The notes below the pieces were generated by a model, which was not told the origin of the DNA, did not search any database, and worked only from the letters and a program-made list of their open reading frames with translations. This document shows positions 1 through 8,946 of a stretch of 27,229 bases of DNA, in pieces; within the stretch, counting starts at the first letter, position 1, and every line of letters begins with the position of its first letter. Both the position numbers and the translations under genes were made by a program. The stretch comes from an uncultured Oscillospiraceae bacterium (GTDB lineage: Bacteria > Bacillota > Clostridia > Oscillospirales > Acutalibacteraceae), in contig CAJKBW010000037.1 of the NCBI GenBank assembly GCA_905198295.1, positions 1 through 27,229 of the forward strand. Direction: 5' to 3'.

Positions 1-1
1 C

Positions 2-382
2 CGGGACGAGGAAAACGACTGCACCCTTCCCGATACCATCTTCCGCTATTGCGATGCGGTGGGGATTATGGCTTACAGCGATACGGCGGAGGGGCAGTAC
101 CGGGTCGTCATGCCGAATGTGGAAGCGGCGAAAAAGGCTGGAAAACACCTGATGATCGGCTGTGAGACGATGAATCTGGACGAGGCCCGGCGTGAAGACG
201 GCAATTGCGCTATTTCCTATTTTGAAGAGGGCAAAATTTACATGTACCGGTGCCTGGAGGAGATCAAACACAGGGTGGAGGAAACCTACGACGCGTTCGG
301 TTTTGCCATTCACGATGCGAAGCGGTGGATCGCCCTGCAGCCTCATGTGCTTCCGGAATATGCGGAGGTGTATGGCAAATGA
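2..382 (+). CDS. C-terminal part of an unrecognised protein, possibly a TIM-barrel carbohydrate enzyme (5' end outside window)
   Basis: The reading frame is open from base 2 and ends at TGA 380-382, so only the last 126 residues are present and the start lies upstream. The frame uses the same codon style as its neighbours and its stop overlaps the start of the GH94 gene (ATGA), which argues for one operon. I see alternating hydrophobic strands and acidic residues, for example GIMAYSDTAEGQ, HLMIGCETMN and a closing GFAIHDAKRW segment. These resemble the last strands of a (beta/alpha)8 glycosidase-like barrel, but I cannot assign a family. Context suggests a role in handling the GlcNAc-containing sugar used by the genes downstream. 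No function is claimed. Confidence 0.6.
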   Translation, partial: RDEENDCTLPDTIFRYCDAVGIMAYSDTAEGQYRVVMPNVEAAKKAGKHLMIGCETMNLDEARREDGNCAISYFEEGKIYMYRCLEEIKHRVEETYDAFGFAIHDAKRWIALQPHVLPEYAEVYGK

Positions 383-2970
383 ATCCACTGAGTAACGCGG
401 ATCGCCTTGCGGCGATTGCCGCAGAGATTGCGGCGGGCGGCCGGAAGGATACGGCGCTGCCCGGCCAGGCCTGGTTTATCGGCAATGACGAAATCCTGAC
501 TTTTCCCCGGGATGACGGCGACTGCCGTTATCCTTATGGGAGCGGCGGCTTCAATTTCTGGGCGTATACCTCCGGCTATATGCACAGCAACGAGGGGATT
601 TTCTCCCCATTTCTGCGCAGTGCGGAGGGGCAGGAACCGAAAATCTGCTGGTTTGCGGCGTTGAATACGCCGGAGGGAACCAGACGAATCATTCCGCTGC
701 TGGCGGTTCCGGAAGTACAGGATGACGCCCTGCGCTATACGGTATTCAACAAATCCTTTGTCACCTACGTGACGGAGATCGATGGCCTGCGCTTCAGTGT
801 GCGGATTTATGTGGCAGAGGACCGTACGGTCCGTTTTACGCTGGGAGTCCGGAATTTAACACAAAAAGAAATCGATTTCTGCCTTTCCTCTTATCTCAAC
901 CCGTTCCTGCTGCACGATGTGTTTGAAAACGGAGAAAACCGCTGGTTCCGTGAGGTGAATGTCCTGAACGGCGAACCGCTGCCGGATTTTGTGGTGCGGT
1001 GCAACGAAAGCATCAGCCGTACCAGGCAGGTATCCAATTATGGGGTGTTCACCCGCACGATATCGCTGTATGACGGGGCGTCGCTGACCGGCCATGAGGA
1101 AACCACTTCCCGGGCGGCTTATGTCGGCGGGACAAGAGCCAGTCTTCACCGGCCCCGCGGTGTGATGGCAGGCAGTTTCGGCCCCGCCTGTCATGTGACG
1201 ACCTTTACGGAGGTCGGCATCTGCGGCGATCTGCAGTGGCTCAGGCTTCCGGCCGGGGCCAGTCTGCGGGAGGATGCCGCTTTTGCCTATCGCGTGCATT
1301 GTGAAGATGCGTCAAGTGTGGAGGCAATGCGGAAACTTCGTCCGGCGCCGGAGGCATTCGATACTGAGCTGGAGGAGCTGCTGCACGCTGAAGAGGAAAA
1401 AAGCGGCGGCCTGAAGCTCACCTTTGCGGATGGGGAGAAAGCTGCCCTTTCTGCCCCGGTGATGAACGCCTTTTTCGGTCAACTGAAAAAGCAGGTGGAA
1501 TTCTGCGCCACTATCAAGGGCTACATTCAGCTGAGCACCAGCTCGCTGATCGGGATCCGGGACGTGTTTCAGGCACTGGAAGCGTATATGCTCTGGCAGC
1601 CCGAGGCCGCCCGCGATAAGATGCTGGAGGCGCTGAGCTTTACCGATCCTTCCGGCCGCTGCCCGCGGCAGTATGCCCTGCCTGTCCGGGAAGGCGCGGC
1701 TCCGGCGATGGATCTGCGGCCATTCATCGATCAGGGCGTGTGGGTGATTTCCACCATCGTGACCTACTTGAAATTAACCGGTGATTTTGCTTTCCTCCAG
1801 GAAGTCTGCGGTTACTACGAAATCGTGGACGAGAAAAAGCGTCTGGTCCGGAAAAGCGATGAAAGAGACACAGTGCTCGAGCATATGCTGCGGATCATGG
1901 GATGGCTGCTGGACAAGACCGATCCGGTTACCGGCTGCATCCGTGTGCTGTTCGGTGACTGGAACGATGCGCTGGACGGGCTGGGCACCAGCCGTGATCC
2001 GTCGAAGGAATACGGCAGTGGCGTGTCGGTGATGGCCGCCGCGCAGGTTTGGCAGAATCTCAACGAGATGATGGAGCTGCTTTCCCTGCTGGACGCCGAT
2101 CGGTATTCCGATACCATCACCGATTATTCCGAGCGGGCGGACCGTCTGGCAGCCGGGCTGAAGAAATACGGTGTGGTCTATCACGAGGGACATGCCCGCA
2201 TCAGTCACGGCTGGGGAGACGGTATTGCCTATCACGTGGCCGGCTGGAACGATCCGGACGGCAAGGCGCGCCGCAGCTTGACCTCCAACGCTTTCTGGGT
2301 GCTGAGCGGACTTTACGACCGTGATCCCAGCCTGTCTGCGGTTATCAAAAACGACATTTTGGCGCTGGATTCCAAGTACGGGCTGAAAACCTTCGATCCC
2401 CATTTTGAACCGGACGCCAAGGGCGTGGGACGGATTCCCAAGTTGCCTGCCGGCACGGCGGAAAACGGTGCGCCGTATATCCATGCCTCTATGTTCGGTA
2501 TTATGGCGCTGTTCCGCATGGGTTGTGCCGAAGAAGCCTGGCGGGAACTGTTCAAATCGCTGCCCATGACCCACGAGACGGTGTCCGTCTCCCCGTATGT
2601 TATGCCGAACTCTTACGGCTGCAATTCGGAAAAGAACATTGACGGGCAGTCGATGATGGACTGGCAGACCGGCAGCTCAAATGTGGCGCTGAAAACATTG
2701 GTGCGCTATGTGGCGGGGGTTTCGCCCGAATATGACGGCGTATGGATCCAGCCCGCTGCTTACTGTCCCTTTGGCGGATTTACAGCTGAATTCCCGGTCA
2801 AGGGCGCGGTTCTCAAGGTCAGCTATCGGAAAACCGGTGTGTCGGAGAGGCACTTCATGGTGGACGGACAGCCGGCCAAGGGACAGTATAACGAAAGCAT
2901 GAAGCTGTGCCGTCTATGGATTCCTGCCGACCGACTCAACGGCACGGTAGAGGTTACGGTAGAAGACTGA
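379..2970 (+). CDS. GH94-family glycoside phosphorylase (candidate N,N'-diacetylchitobiose phosphorylase)
   Basis: This 863-residue protein looks like a GH94 (former glycosyltransferase 36) cytoplasmic disaccharide phosphorylase. The N-terminal beta-sandwich contains a segment rich in glycine and aromatics (YGSGGFNFWAYTSGY, near residue 55), and the C-terminal (alpha/alpha)6 domain carries GDWNDALDGLG around residues 526-536. DWND (527-530) is the GH94 motif that carries the general acid aspartate. ATG 379 is chosen over an upstream in-frame ATG at 250 because it makes an ATGA overlap with the preceding stop; the upstream stretch lies inside the preceding gene. The enzyme would split a beta-linked disaccharide with phosphate. 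Substrate is inferred from the neighbours (mutase, NagA, NagB): GlcNAc-GlcNAc giving GlcNAc-1-P plus GlcNAc. Cellobiose-type or other GH94 specificities remain possible; the length is somewhat above typical chitobiose phosphorylases. Confidence 0.85.
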   Translation: MNPLSNADRLAAIAAEIAAGGRKDTALPGQAWFIGNDEILTFPRDDGDCRYPYGSGGFNFWAYTSGYMHSNEGIFSPFLRSAEGQEPKICWFAALNTPEGTRRIIPLLAVPEVQDDALRYTVFNKSFVTYVTEIDGLRFSVRIYVAEDRTVRFTLGVRNLTQKEIDFCLSSYLNPFLLHDVFENGENRWFREVNVLNGEPLPDFVVRCNESISRTRQVSNYGVFTRTISLYDGASLTGHEETTSRAAYVGGTRASLHRPRGVMAGSFGPACHVTTFTEVGICGDLQWLRLPAGASLREDAAFAYRVHCEDASSVEAMRKLRPAPEAFDTELEELLHAEEEKSGGLKLTFADGEKAALSAPVMNAFFGQLKKQVEFCATIKGYIQLSTSSLIGIRDVFQALEAYMLWQPEAARDKMLEALSFTDPSGRCPRQYALPVREGAAPAMDLRPFIDQGVWVISTIVTYLKLTGDFAFLQEVCGYYEIVDEKKRLVRKSDERDTVLEHMLRIMGWLLDKTDPVTGCIRVLFGDWNDALDGLGTSRDPSKEYGSGVSVMAAAQVWQNLNEMMELLSLLDADRYSDTITDYSERADRLAAGLKKYGVVYHEGHARISHGWGDGIAYHVAGWNDPDGKARRSLTSNAFWVLSGLYDRDPSLSAVIKNDILALDSKYGLKTFDPHFEPDAKGVGRIPKLPAGTAENGAPYIHASMFGIMALFRMGCAEEAWRELFKSLPMTHETVSVSPYVMPNSYGCNSEKNIDGQSMMDWQTGSSNVALKTLVRYVAGVSPEYDGVWIQPAAYCPFGGFTAEFPVKGAVLKVSYRKTGVSERHFMVDGQPAKGQYNESMKLCRLWIPADRLNGTVEVTVED

Positions 2971-3007
2971 GGGCGCGTACCCGCGTGAGAAAGGAGCAGG
3001 AGGTTCA

Positions 3008-4420
3008 ATGATTCAATTCGGAACGGGCGGCTGGCGTGCCGTAATCGGCGACGGTTTCACCAAGGCGAATGTTCAGCTGCTGACGGCGGCGCTGGCACGG
3101 AAAATGAAGGACGAAGGGGCGGATTCCGCCGGCTTTGTCGTTGGATATGACCGGCGCTTTCTGTCGGTGGAGGCGGCCCGCTGGGCGGCGGAGGTGATGG
3201 CGGGGGAAGGTATTCCCTGCAAGCTGGTCAACCGGGAGGCGCCCACACCGCTGATTATGTTCACGGTCAAGTATTATGAAATGCATTACGGGATGGCCGT
3301 TACCGCCAGCCATAACCCCGCAATTTACAACGGGATCAAGGTGTTCATCAAGGGCGGGCGGGACGCGGATGAAACGGTTACGGCGGATATCGAGCGGTAT
3401 ATCGCCGCTGTTGACCCTGCATCCATTCATCCGGTTCCCTATGAACAGGCGCTGGCCGAAGGTCTGGTGGAGGAGATCAATCCGCAGAATCCTTATCTCG
3501 ATTCCATCATCCGCGGGATCAATATGGATGCGATCCGCAGCCGGGAGCTGAAAATTATCCTGGACCCGATGTATGGCGTGTCCAAAACCAGTCTGCAGAC
3601 CATTCTGCTGACGGCCCGGTGTGATGTGGACGTAATCCATGACCGGCACGATACGCTTTTTGGCGGACGTCTGCCGGCACCCAATATGGAAACGCTGGGC
3701 ACCCTGCGCAACACAGTACTCGAGCGCAGGGCGGATATCGGCATTGCCACCGACGGCGACGCCGACCGGCTGGGAATTATCGACGACAAGGGCGAGTTTG
3801 TGCACCCGAATCAGATTCTGGTTATCCTGTATTATTACTTGCTGAAATACAAGGGCTGGCACGGGCCGGCGGTGCGGAATATCGCCACCACCCATCTCCT
3901 CGACAAGGTGGCTGCGGCGTTTGGTGAGCAGTGCTACGAGGTGCCGGTCGGCTTCAAGCATATTTCCGCCAAGATGCTGGAGACCAATGCGGTGATCGGC
4001 GGCGAATCTTCCGGCGGGCTGACCGTGCGCGGCCACATCCAGGGCAAGGACGGCATTTATGCAGCCTCCCTGCTGGTGGAGATGCTCGCGGTGACCGGCA
4101 AAAAGCTGTCGGAAATTTACGGGGAAATTGTCCGCGAATACGGATGTCTGGTGATGGCGGAGCGGGATTACCGCTTTTCTCCGCAGCGCAAGACGGAGAT
4201 TGTGAAACTGCTCATGGAGGACAAAAAACTGCCGGAGTTCCCCTGTGAAACTCTTAAGGTGTCTTATCTAGATGGCTGTAAGGTGTATTTTCAGAACGGC
4301 GGCTGGATTATTGCCCGTTTTTCGGGTACGGAGCCTCTTATCCGCATTTTCTGCGAGATGGAGGACGGTGCGCAGGCCGAAAATATCTGCGATATTATGA
4401 AAGCTTTTCTGGGGCTGTAA
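3008..4420 (+). CDS. Alpha-D-phosphohexomutase (phosphoglucomutase/phosphomannomutase family; likely GlcNAc-1-P to GlcNAc-6-P)
   Basis: The 470-residue product has all four signatures of the alpha-D-phosphohexomutase superfamily. These are the phosphoserine loop VTASHNP (Ser101), the metal-binding loop DGDADR (249-254), the sugar-binding loop GGESSGG (331-337) and the phosphate-binding loop RFSGTEP (437-443). Length matches the family. ATG 3008 follows an AGGAGG site at 2997-3002. The gene sits 37 bp after the GH94 phosphorylase and 24 bp before nagA, so the natural reading is that it converts the sugar 1-phosphate released by phosphorolysis into the 6-phosphate used by NagA. The family cannot be split into phosphoglucomutase, phosphomannomutase or phosphoacetylglucosamine mutase by eye; the GlcNAc specificity is inference from context. 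Confidence 0.9.
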   Translation: MIQFGTGGWRAVIGDGFTKANVQLLTAALARKMKDEGADSAGFVVGYDRRFLSVEAARWAAEVMAGEGIPCKLVNREAPTPLIMFTVKYYEMHYGMAVTASHNPAIYNGIKVFIKGGRDADETVTADIERYIAAVDPASIHPVPYEQALAEGLVEEINPQNPYLDSIIRGINMDAIRSRELKIILDPMYGVSKTSLQTILLTARCDVDVIHDRHDTLFGGRLPAPNMETLGTLRNTVLERRADIGIATDGDADRLGIIDDKGEFVHPNQILVILYYYLLKYKGWHGPAVRNIATTHLLDKVAAAFGEQCYEVPVGFKHISAKMLETNAVIGGESSGGLTVRGHIQGKDGIYAASLLVEMLAVTGKKLSEIYGEIVREYGCLVMAERDYRFSPQRKTEIVKLLMEDKKLPEFPCETLKVSYLDGCKVYFQNGGWIIARFSGTEPLIRIFCEMEDGAQAENICDIMKAFLGL

Positions 4421-4444
4421 AAAACGGAAAGGAAGCGGATCGGC

Positions 4445-5662
4445 TTGTCCACGCAGGAACAAACGCTGTTTACCCATGTCCGGCTGGTGACGCCGGAACG
4501 GCTCCTGGAGGAGCGGGCGGTGCTGGTCAGGGGAAACCGGATTGCCGGCGTTTATCCGTCGGCCGGTGTCCCGGCGGTGGATGCGCGGGTCATCGACGGC
4601 AGGAACAGGTATCTGGCACCGGGTTTTATCGATATGCATTGCCACGGCGGCGGCGGACATGATTTTATGGATGCCACGCCGGAGGCATTTATCGGTGCGG
4701 CTGAAACCCATGCACGGTATGGTACAGCCACGCTGCTGCCCACCACCCTGGCGGGAGACGATGAGGATCTGAAAAAGACCTTTGAAGCGTTCCGACAGGT
4801 AAAGAAAATCCGTCATCGGGGAGCAAACATGCCGGGCATGCACCTGGAAGGGCCGTACTTTTCAGCGGAATACAAGGGAGCGCAGGATGAGAAGTATCTG
4901 CGGAACCCGGAGCCCACAGACTACCGGCGGATCGCCGCATGGGCAGACGGAGCCATACTGCGCTGGAGTGCGGCGCCTGAGCTGCCGGGTGCAGGTGAAT
5001 TTGGCGCCTTTCTGCGGGAGGAGGGGATCGTTCCCTCGATCGCGCATACCTCCGCCACCTATGATGATGTGCTGGAGGCTTACGAAAACGGCTATCATCT
5101 GATCACGCATCTGTACAGCGGAATGTCCACCATCACCCGCGATAAAGGTTTTCGTGTGCCGGGTGTGGTGGAGAGCGCCTACCTGATCGACGGAATGCGG
5201 GCGGAATTGATCGCCGACGGCTGTCATCTGCCCGCGGCGCTGCTGCGGCTGGCCTATAAAGGAAAAGGTGCGGAAAATCTGGTGCTGGTTACCGATGCCA
5301 TGCGTGGTGCGGGCATGCCCGAAGGGGAAAGCCTTCTGGGCAGCCTGCGTCACGGTCAGCAGGTATTTGTGGAAAACGGAGTCGCTTATATGCCCGACCG
5401 CTCCTGTTTCGCTGGCAGCGTATGCACCGCTGACCGGCTGGTCCGCACGATGGTGCAGCAGGCGGGCGTGCCGCTGTGCGAGGCGGTGCGGATGATCACT
5501 GCGACGCCGGCTGCGGTTATGGGTTGGAGCCGGAAGGGAACGATAGCTGCCGGGATGGATGCGGATCTGGTGTTGTTTGATGAGAAGATCCACGTCAGTC
5601 TGACCATGACGGAAGGACGCGTGATATACCAAGAGGACGAGACAAAGGAGAATAGAGCATGA
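4445..5662 (+). CDS. nagA: N-acetylglucosamine-6-phosphate deacetylase
   Basis: The 405-residue protein is an amidohydrolase of the NagA family, removing acetate from GlcNAc-6-P to give GlcN-6-P. Visible motifs are MHCHGGGGHDF (His65 and His67, the HxH strand), HLEGPYFS (Glu135, metal ligand), IAHTSA (His201), ITHLYSGMS (His222) and LVTDAMRGAG with the catalytic Asp284. The start is a TTG at 4445 placed about 10 bp after GGAAAGGAAG; no in-frame ATG gives the expected N-terminus (VRLVTPERLLEERAVLV). Its stop overlaps the nagB start (ATGA at 5659-5662), so the two are translationally coupled. Confidence 0.95.
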   Translation: MSTQEQTLFTHVRLVTPERLLEERAVLVRGNRIAGVYPSAGVPAVDARVIDGRNRYLAPGFIDMHCHGGGGHDFMDATPEAFIGAAETHARYGTATLLPTTLAGDDEDLKKTFEAFRQVKKIRHRGANMPGMHLEGPYFSAEYKGAQDEKYLRNPEPTDYRRIAAWADGAILRWSAAPELPGAGEFGAFLREEGIVPSIAHTSATYDDVLEAYENGYHLITHLYSGMSTITRDKGFRVPGVVESAYLIDGMRAELIADGCHLPAALLRLAYKGKGAENLVLVTDAMRGAGMPEGESLLGSLRHGQQVFVENGVAYMPDRSCFAGSVCTADRLVRTMVQQAGVPLCEAVRMITATPAAVMGWSRKGTIAAGMDADLVLFDEKIHVSLTMTEGRVIYQEDETKENRA

Positions 5663-6432
5663 TTCTGGAACGAAAGGCGGGCAGGCTGCTGGTAAAGGCC
5701 TGCGAGACCCGCCGTGAGCTGGGACAGACGGCGGCCGAGGAAGCGGCACAGGCACTGCGGGAGGTTATTGCCGTGAAGGGCGGCTGCAACGTGATTTTTG
5801 CCGCTGCTCCGTCACAGAACGAATTCCTGGAAGCCCTCTGCCGGGCAGACGTGGACTGGGATAAGGTCAGCGCCTTTCATATGGATGAATACATCGGTCT
5901 GCCCGAAGAAGCCCCGCAGCGGTTCGGCAATTTCCTGCGGAAGGCCGTGTTTGAACGGGTTCCGTTCCGGCAGGTGGAATATATCCGTGGAAACGCCGAG
6001 GACATTGACGGGGAGATCGCCCGTTATACCGCTCTGCTGCGGGATAATCCGCCCGATCTCGTATTCATGGGGATCGGGGAAAACGGCCACATCGCTTTCA
6101 ATGACCCACATGTGGCGCATTTTGACGATACAGAGAAAATGCGGGCGGTGGCGCTGGATGAGGTGTGCCGCAGGCAGCAGGTGAATGATGGCTGTTTTGC
6201 TTCTCTGGAAGCGGTGCCGACCCACGCATTGACCTTAACGGTGCCGACTCTGGTTTCTGCCTCGCGGCTGTTCTGTATGGTACCGGGGAAAACCAAAGCC
6301 GATGCCGTAGGAAAAACCGTACTGGGGGAGATCCGCGAAACGCTGCCGGCGTCGATTCTGCGGATGCATCCGGATGCGGTGCTGTATATCGATCGGGACA
6401 GCGGCCGGGATGTGCTGGCCGCCTGGGAATAA
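5659..6432 (+). CDS. nagB: Glucosamine-6-phosphate deaminase/isomerase
   Basis: The 257-residue product matches NagB, which turns glucosamine-6-phosphate into fructose-6-phosphate and ammonia in the cytoplasm. FHMDEYIGL (Asp76 corresponds to the catalytic base) and MGIGENGHIAFNDP (His144, ring-opening histidine) are the two diagnostic motifs. VPTHALTLTVPTL is the usual C-terminal motif before the last strands. Length is normal for the shorter Gram-positive-type NagB. It is the last gene of the operon, overlaps nagA by four bases and is followed directly by an intrinsic terminator. Confidence 0.95.
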   Translation: MILERKAGRLLVKACETRRELGQTAAEEAAQALREVIAVKGGCNVIFAAAPSQNEFLEALCRADVDWDKVSAFHMDEYIGLPEEAPQRFGNFLRKAVFERVPFRQVEYIRGNAEDIDGEIARYTALLRDNPPDLVFMGIGENGHIAFNDPHVAHFDDTEKMRAVALDEVCRRQQVNDGCFASLEAVPTHALTLTVPTLVSASRLFCMVPGKTKADAVGKTVLGEIRETLPASILRMHPDAVLYIDRDSGRDVLAAWE

Positions 6433-6440
6433 TATAAAAC

Positions 6441-6480
6441 CGGGACGCTGTATGAGACATTTACGGCGTCCCGTTTCTTT
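6441..6480 (+). terminator. Intrinsic terminator after nagB
   Basis: A 12-bp stem (6441-6452 with 6462-6473, one T-G wobble, 9-nt loop) is followed by TTTCTTTT. It begins 9 bp after the nagB stop and ends the amino-sugar operon. Confidence 0.9.
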
Positions 6481-6738
6481 TGCTGAAAGGAGCGAAGAAC
6501 TGTGCCTATGGGACATAGCTGTGCGGCGGTAGAAAAGACGAATCCATGCCGTGGTTTCCCCAGGCTTGACCAAAGCAGGAATCGTGCCGTTTTTCCGGCG
6601 GCCCGGTAAAGGCACGGCAAACGCGCCGTACGGTTGTGCCAAGGAATGCTGCGCTGGAAGAGAACGTGTTTTCCTTTTATTGTAACAGTTTAAGAAACGC
6701 TGTCAAAAGGAGGGCAGAAACGGTAAACCAAATTTAGA
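6481..6738. other. Intergenic stretch without a supported gene
   Basis: About 260 bases between the nagB terminator and the decayed gene. I see a GGAG followed by a 35-codon frame (GTG 6502 to TAA), with no recognisable sequence, and an AAAAGGAGGG at 6705-6714 too far (24 bp) from the ATG at 6739 to act on it. No clear promoter, RNA gene or repeat was found. Confidence 0.5.
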
Positions 6739-7498
6739 ATGAAAGCGAAAGGAGAGAGATAGGTGACACATGGGCATCCCGACCGTGCCGTATACGATCT
6801 GAGCGGTTCGCCGCAGACCAATGTGGATTATGCGGTCATGGCGGAGCACCTGGTGTTGGGCGTGTTTGAACTGGGCTACTGGATGTTTGGATTTGACGAT
6901 TATCTGTATCGTCTGGCCGAGGAACCGGAACTGGTGCATGCGTTTTCCCGGCGTGTTCTGGATTACCAGAAAAAGATGATGGAGATATCTACTATGGTGC
7001 GCTCGGGCGGTATATCGACTGTACAACCTCAGGCGACGACTTCGGCACGCAGACCGGTCCCTTCATGAGCAATGCGATGTTTGACGAATTTATCCGTCCC
7101 TGCCTGAAGGAGCGTATCGCCTATACCAAATGCTACACCGACGCGTTTTACAAGCACCATACCTGCGGATCGGTGTATACCTTTATCCCGGCCATGATTG
7201 ACTGCGGTGTGGACATATTGAATCCGGTCCAGCCGGGCGTTTATCAGATGGAATGTGAACGCCTGAAGGCGGATTTCGGCGATCGTCTGGCTTTTTGGGG
7301 CGGCTTGGATACCCAGCATCTGCTGCCGGGGGGAGCGAGCAGGATGTCCGGGATGCCGTGGGGCATATCCTCTCGGTTATGGATCGCGGCGGCGGCTATA
7401 TTCTATCTCCAGTGCATACGATTCGGTACGATGTCCCCGCCGGGAACGTGATTGCCATTTATCGGGGGGCCGACGACTATTATGCGGCAAAGCATTGA
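6739..7498 (+). pseudogene. Decayed uroporphyrinogen decarboxylase (URO-D) family gene
   Basis: Segments of one URO-D-family protein can be read, but in three frames. The start (ATG 6739, MKAKGER) meets an in-frame TAG at 6760, then the frame continues as THGHPDRAVYDLSGSPQ, which is the usual N-terminal PDR motif. After NVDY the sequence jumps to the middle of the fold (LGVFELGYWMFGFDDYLYR), so roughly 100 residues appear deleted. A first frame change lies near 6983-6992; the next frame reads YYGALGRYIDCTTSGDDFGT up to about 7325. A second change falls at a G6 run (7328-7333), after which GSEQDVRDAVGHILSVMDRG and YILSPVHTIRYDVP complete the C-terminus to TAA 7498. Related enzymes act on tetrapyrroles or as corrinoid-dependent methyltransferases (MtaA/CmuA-like). 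The original substrate cannot be told. Confidence 0.8.
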
Positions 7499-7524
7499 AT
7501 TTCAGCGGAATATGGTATCCAATG

Positions 7525-7565
7525 GACGGGGAGCGCGAAAAGGTGCTCCCCGTCTCTGTTTTATT
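7525..7565 (+). terminator. Intrinsic terminator after the URO-D pseudogene
   Basis: A perfect 10-bp stem (GACGGGGAGC at 7525-7534, GCTCCCCGTC at 7545-7554) with a 10-nt loop is followed by TCTGTTTTATTT. It isolates the glycan operon from upstream transcription. Confidence 0.9.
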
Positions 7566-7716
7566 TCTGCGGGCGGCTGCGAAAGGGGCGTTATCCTAAC
7601 GTGCTCTTCAGGGGGCGACCGCATAAAACGGACGGCAACGGGTGAAAATGAACAGGAGAGCGTTTGCGGTAAACATCCGATGTAGGACGGTAAGCCGTGC
7701 CAGGAGGAATCCTGCC

Positions 7717-8946
7717 ATGATAAAAAAGCGTATTTTGTTTCTGACCACCACGCGGGACTTTCTGGGAAAGTTTGAGCAGGGCAATGTAAAGATCCTGCAG
7801 AACAAGGGGTTTGAAGTGCATTATGCCGCCAATATGCAGGAGCCTCACTATCCGATTGACGAGGAAAAACTGAAAGCTCTCGGTGTACAGATTCATCCGA
7901 TTGCCATCGCCCGATCGCCGTTCCTGTTTACCGACAATGAAAAGGCATTGCGGCAGATCCTTCAGCTGATCCGGCGTTATCATATCCAGGCCATTCACTG
8001 TCATACGCCGGTGGGCGGACTGCTTGGCCGTCTGGCCGGGGAGCTGTGCCGCGAGCAAGGGGTGGTTGTGGTGTATACCGCGCATGGCTTCCATTTTTAC
8101 AAAGGGGCACCGGCGGTAAACCAGCTGGTGTATTATCCGGTGGAAAAGCAGCTTGCACGGTACACCGATATCCTGATTGTCATCAATGAGGAGGATTACC
8201 GCTGTGCCAGAAAATTCCGGCTTAAGCGCGGCGGGCATCTGTATAAGATTCCCGGCGAAGGGCTGGATACCGCCCGGTTCCGCCCCTTGCCGGAGAGCGA
8301 ACGCAAACGGCTGCGCAATGAGCTTGGTATTGCCGAGGAGGCCTTCTTTCTGGTATCGGTCGGTGAGCTCAACGAAAACAAAAATCACGGGATCGTACTG
8401 GAAGCCCTGGAGAAGCTGCGGCAGCAGCAAAAGGGCGGTCCGCCGATTCACTACGGCATCTGCGGGGACGGTTTTCTGCGGGCGCGTCTGGAGACGCGCA
8501 TCCGGGAGTTAGGACTTGCCGACATGGTGACCCTGTATGGCTACTGCACGAATGTGCCGGAGATTCTCGGCTGTGCGGATGCCTCGGTTTTTCCCTCACG
8601 CCGGGAGGGACTCGGCATGGCGGGTCTGGAATCCCTGGCTATGGGTGTACCGGTGATCGCGGCGGACAATCGCGGCACGCGGGAATATATGGAGCACGGC
8701 AAAAATGGTTATGTCTGCCGCTTTGATGATGTGGATGGCTTTGCCCGCGGCATCGAGGTGCTGTGGGAGCTGTCCCCACAGGCCCGGGCGGCGATGGCAG
8801 TACACTGCCGCGACACCGTCCGGCCGTTCGATAAACGCTACGCCGGCGCGCTGATGCAGCGGGTTTATGCCGATGTGGAAAGACGGATAGGAGAGGCGGA
8901 GCATGAAAAACAGCGTATCGGTCAGCATCATTATGGGCGTGTATAA
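7717..8946 (+). CDS. GT4-family glycosyltransferase (EpsD-like)
   Basis: The 409-residue protein is a GT-B fold glycosyltransferase of family GT4, first gene of the surface-glycan operon. The N-terminal domain has HCHTPVGG (94-101) and YTAHGFHFYKGAP (120-132), typical of EpsD/Cap-like transferases. The C-terminal domain has YGICGDG (246-252), and SRREGLGMAGLE gives the EX7E motif (Glu297, Glu305) that contacts the donor nucleotide-sugar. I chose ATG 7717 because AGGAGGAAT lies just upstream (7702-7710); an in-frame ATG at 7642 would add 25 residues that do not look like the family. It overlaps the next gene by 44 bp. Expected role is adding a hexose-type sugar to a lipid- or polymer-linked acceptor at the cytoplasmic face; donor unknown. 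Confidence 0.9.
   Translation: MIKKRILFLTTTRDFLGKFEQGNVKILQNKGFEVHYAANMQEPHYPIDEEKLKALGVQIHPIAIARSPFLFTDNEKALRQILQLIRRYHIQAIHCHTPVGGLLGRLAGELCREQGVVVVYTAHGFHFYKGAPAVNQLVYYPVEKQLARYTDILIVINEEDYRCARKFRLKRGGHLYKIPGEGLDTARFRPLPESERKRLRNELGIAEEAFFLVSVGELNENKNHGIVLEALEKLRQQQKGGPPIHYGICGDGFLRARLETRIRELGLADMVTLYGYCTNVPEILGCADASVFPSRREGLGMAGLESLAMGVPVIAADNRGTREYMEHGKNGYVCRFDDVDGFARGIEVLWELSPQARAAMAVHCRDTVRPFDKRYAGALMQRVYADVERRIGEAEHEKQRIGQHHYGRV

Noticed and set aside
6502..6609. Small open frame (GTG 6502, 35 codons) with GGAG upstream
   Set aside because: Composition is basic and proline-rich with no family resemblance, and it lies just after a terminator without a promoter; not enough to call a gene.
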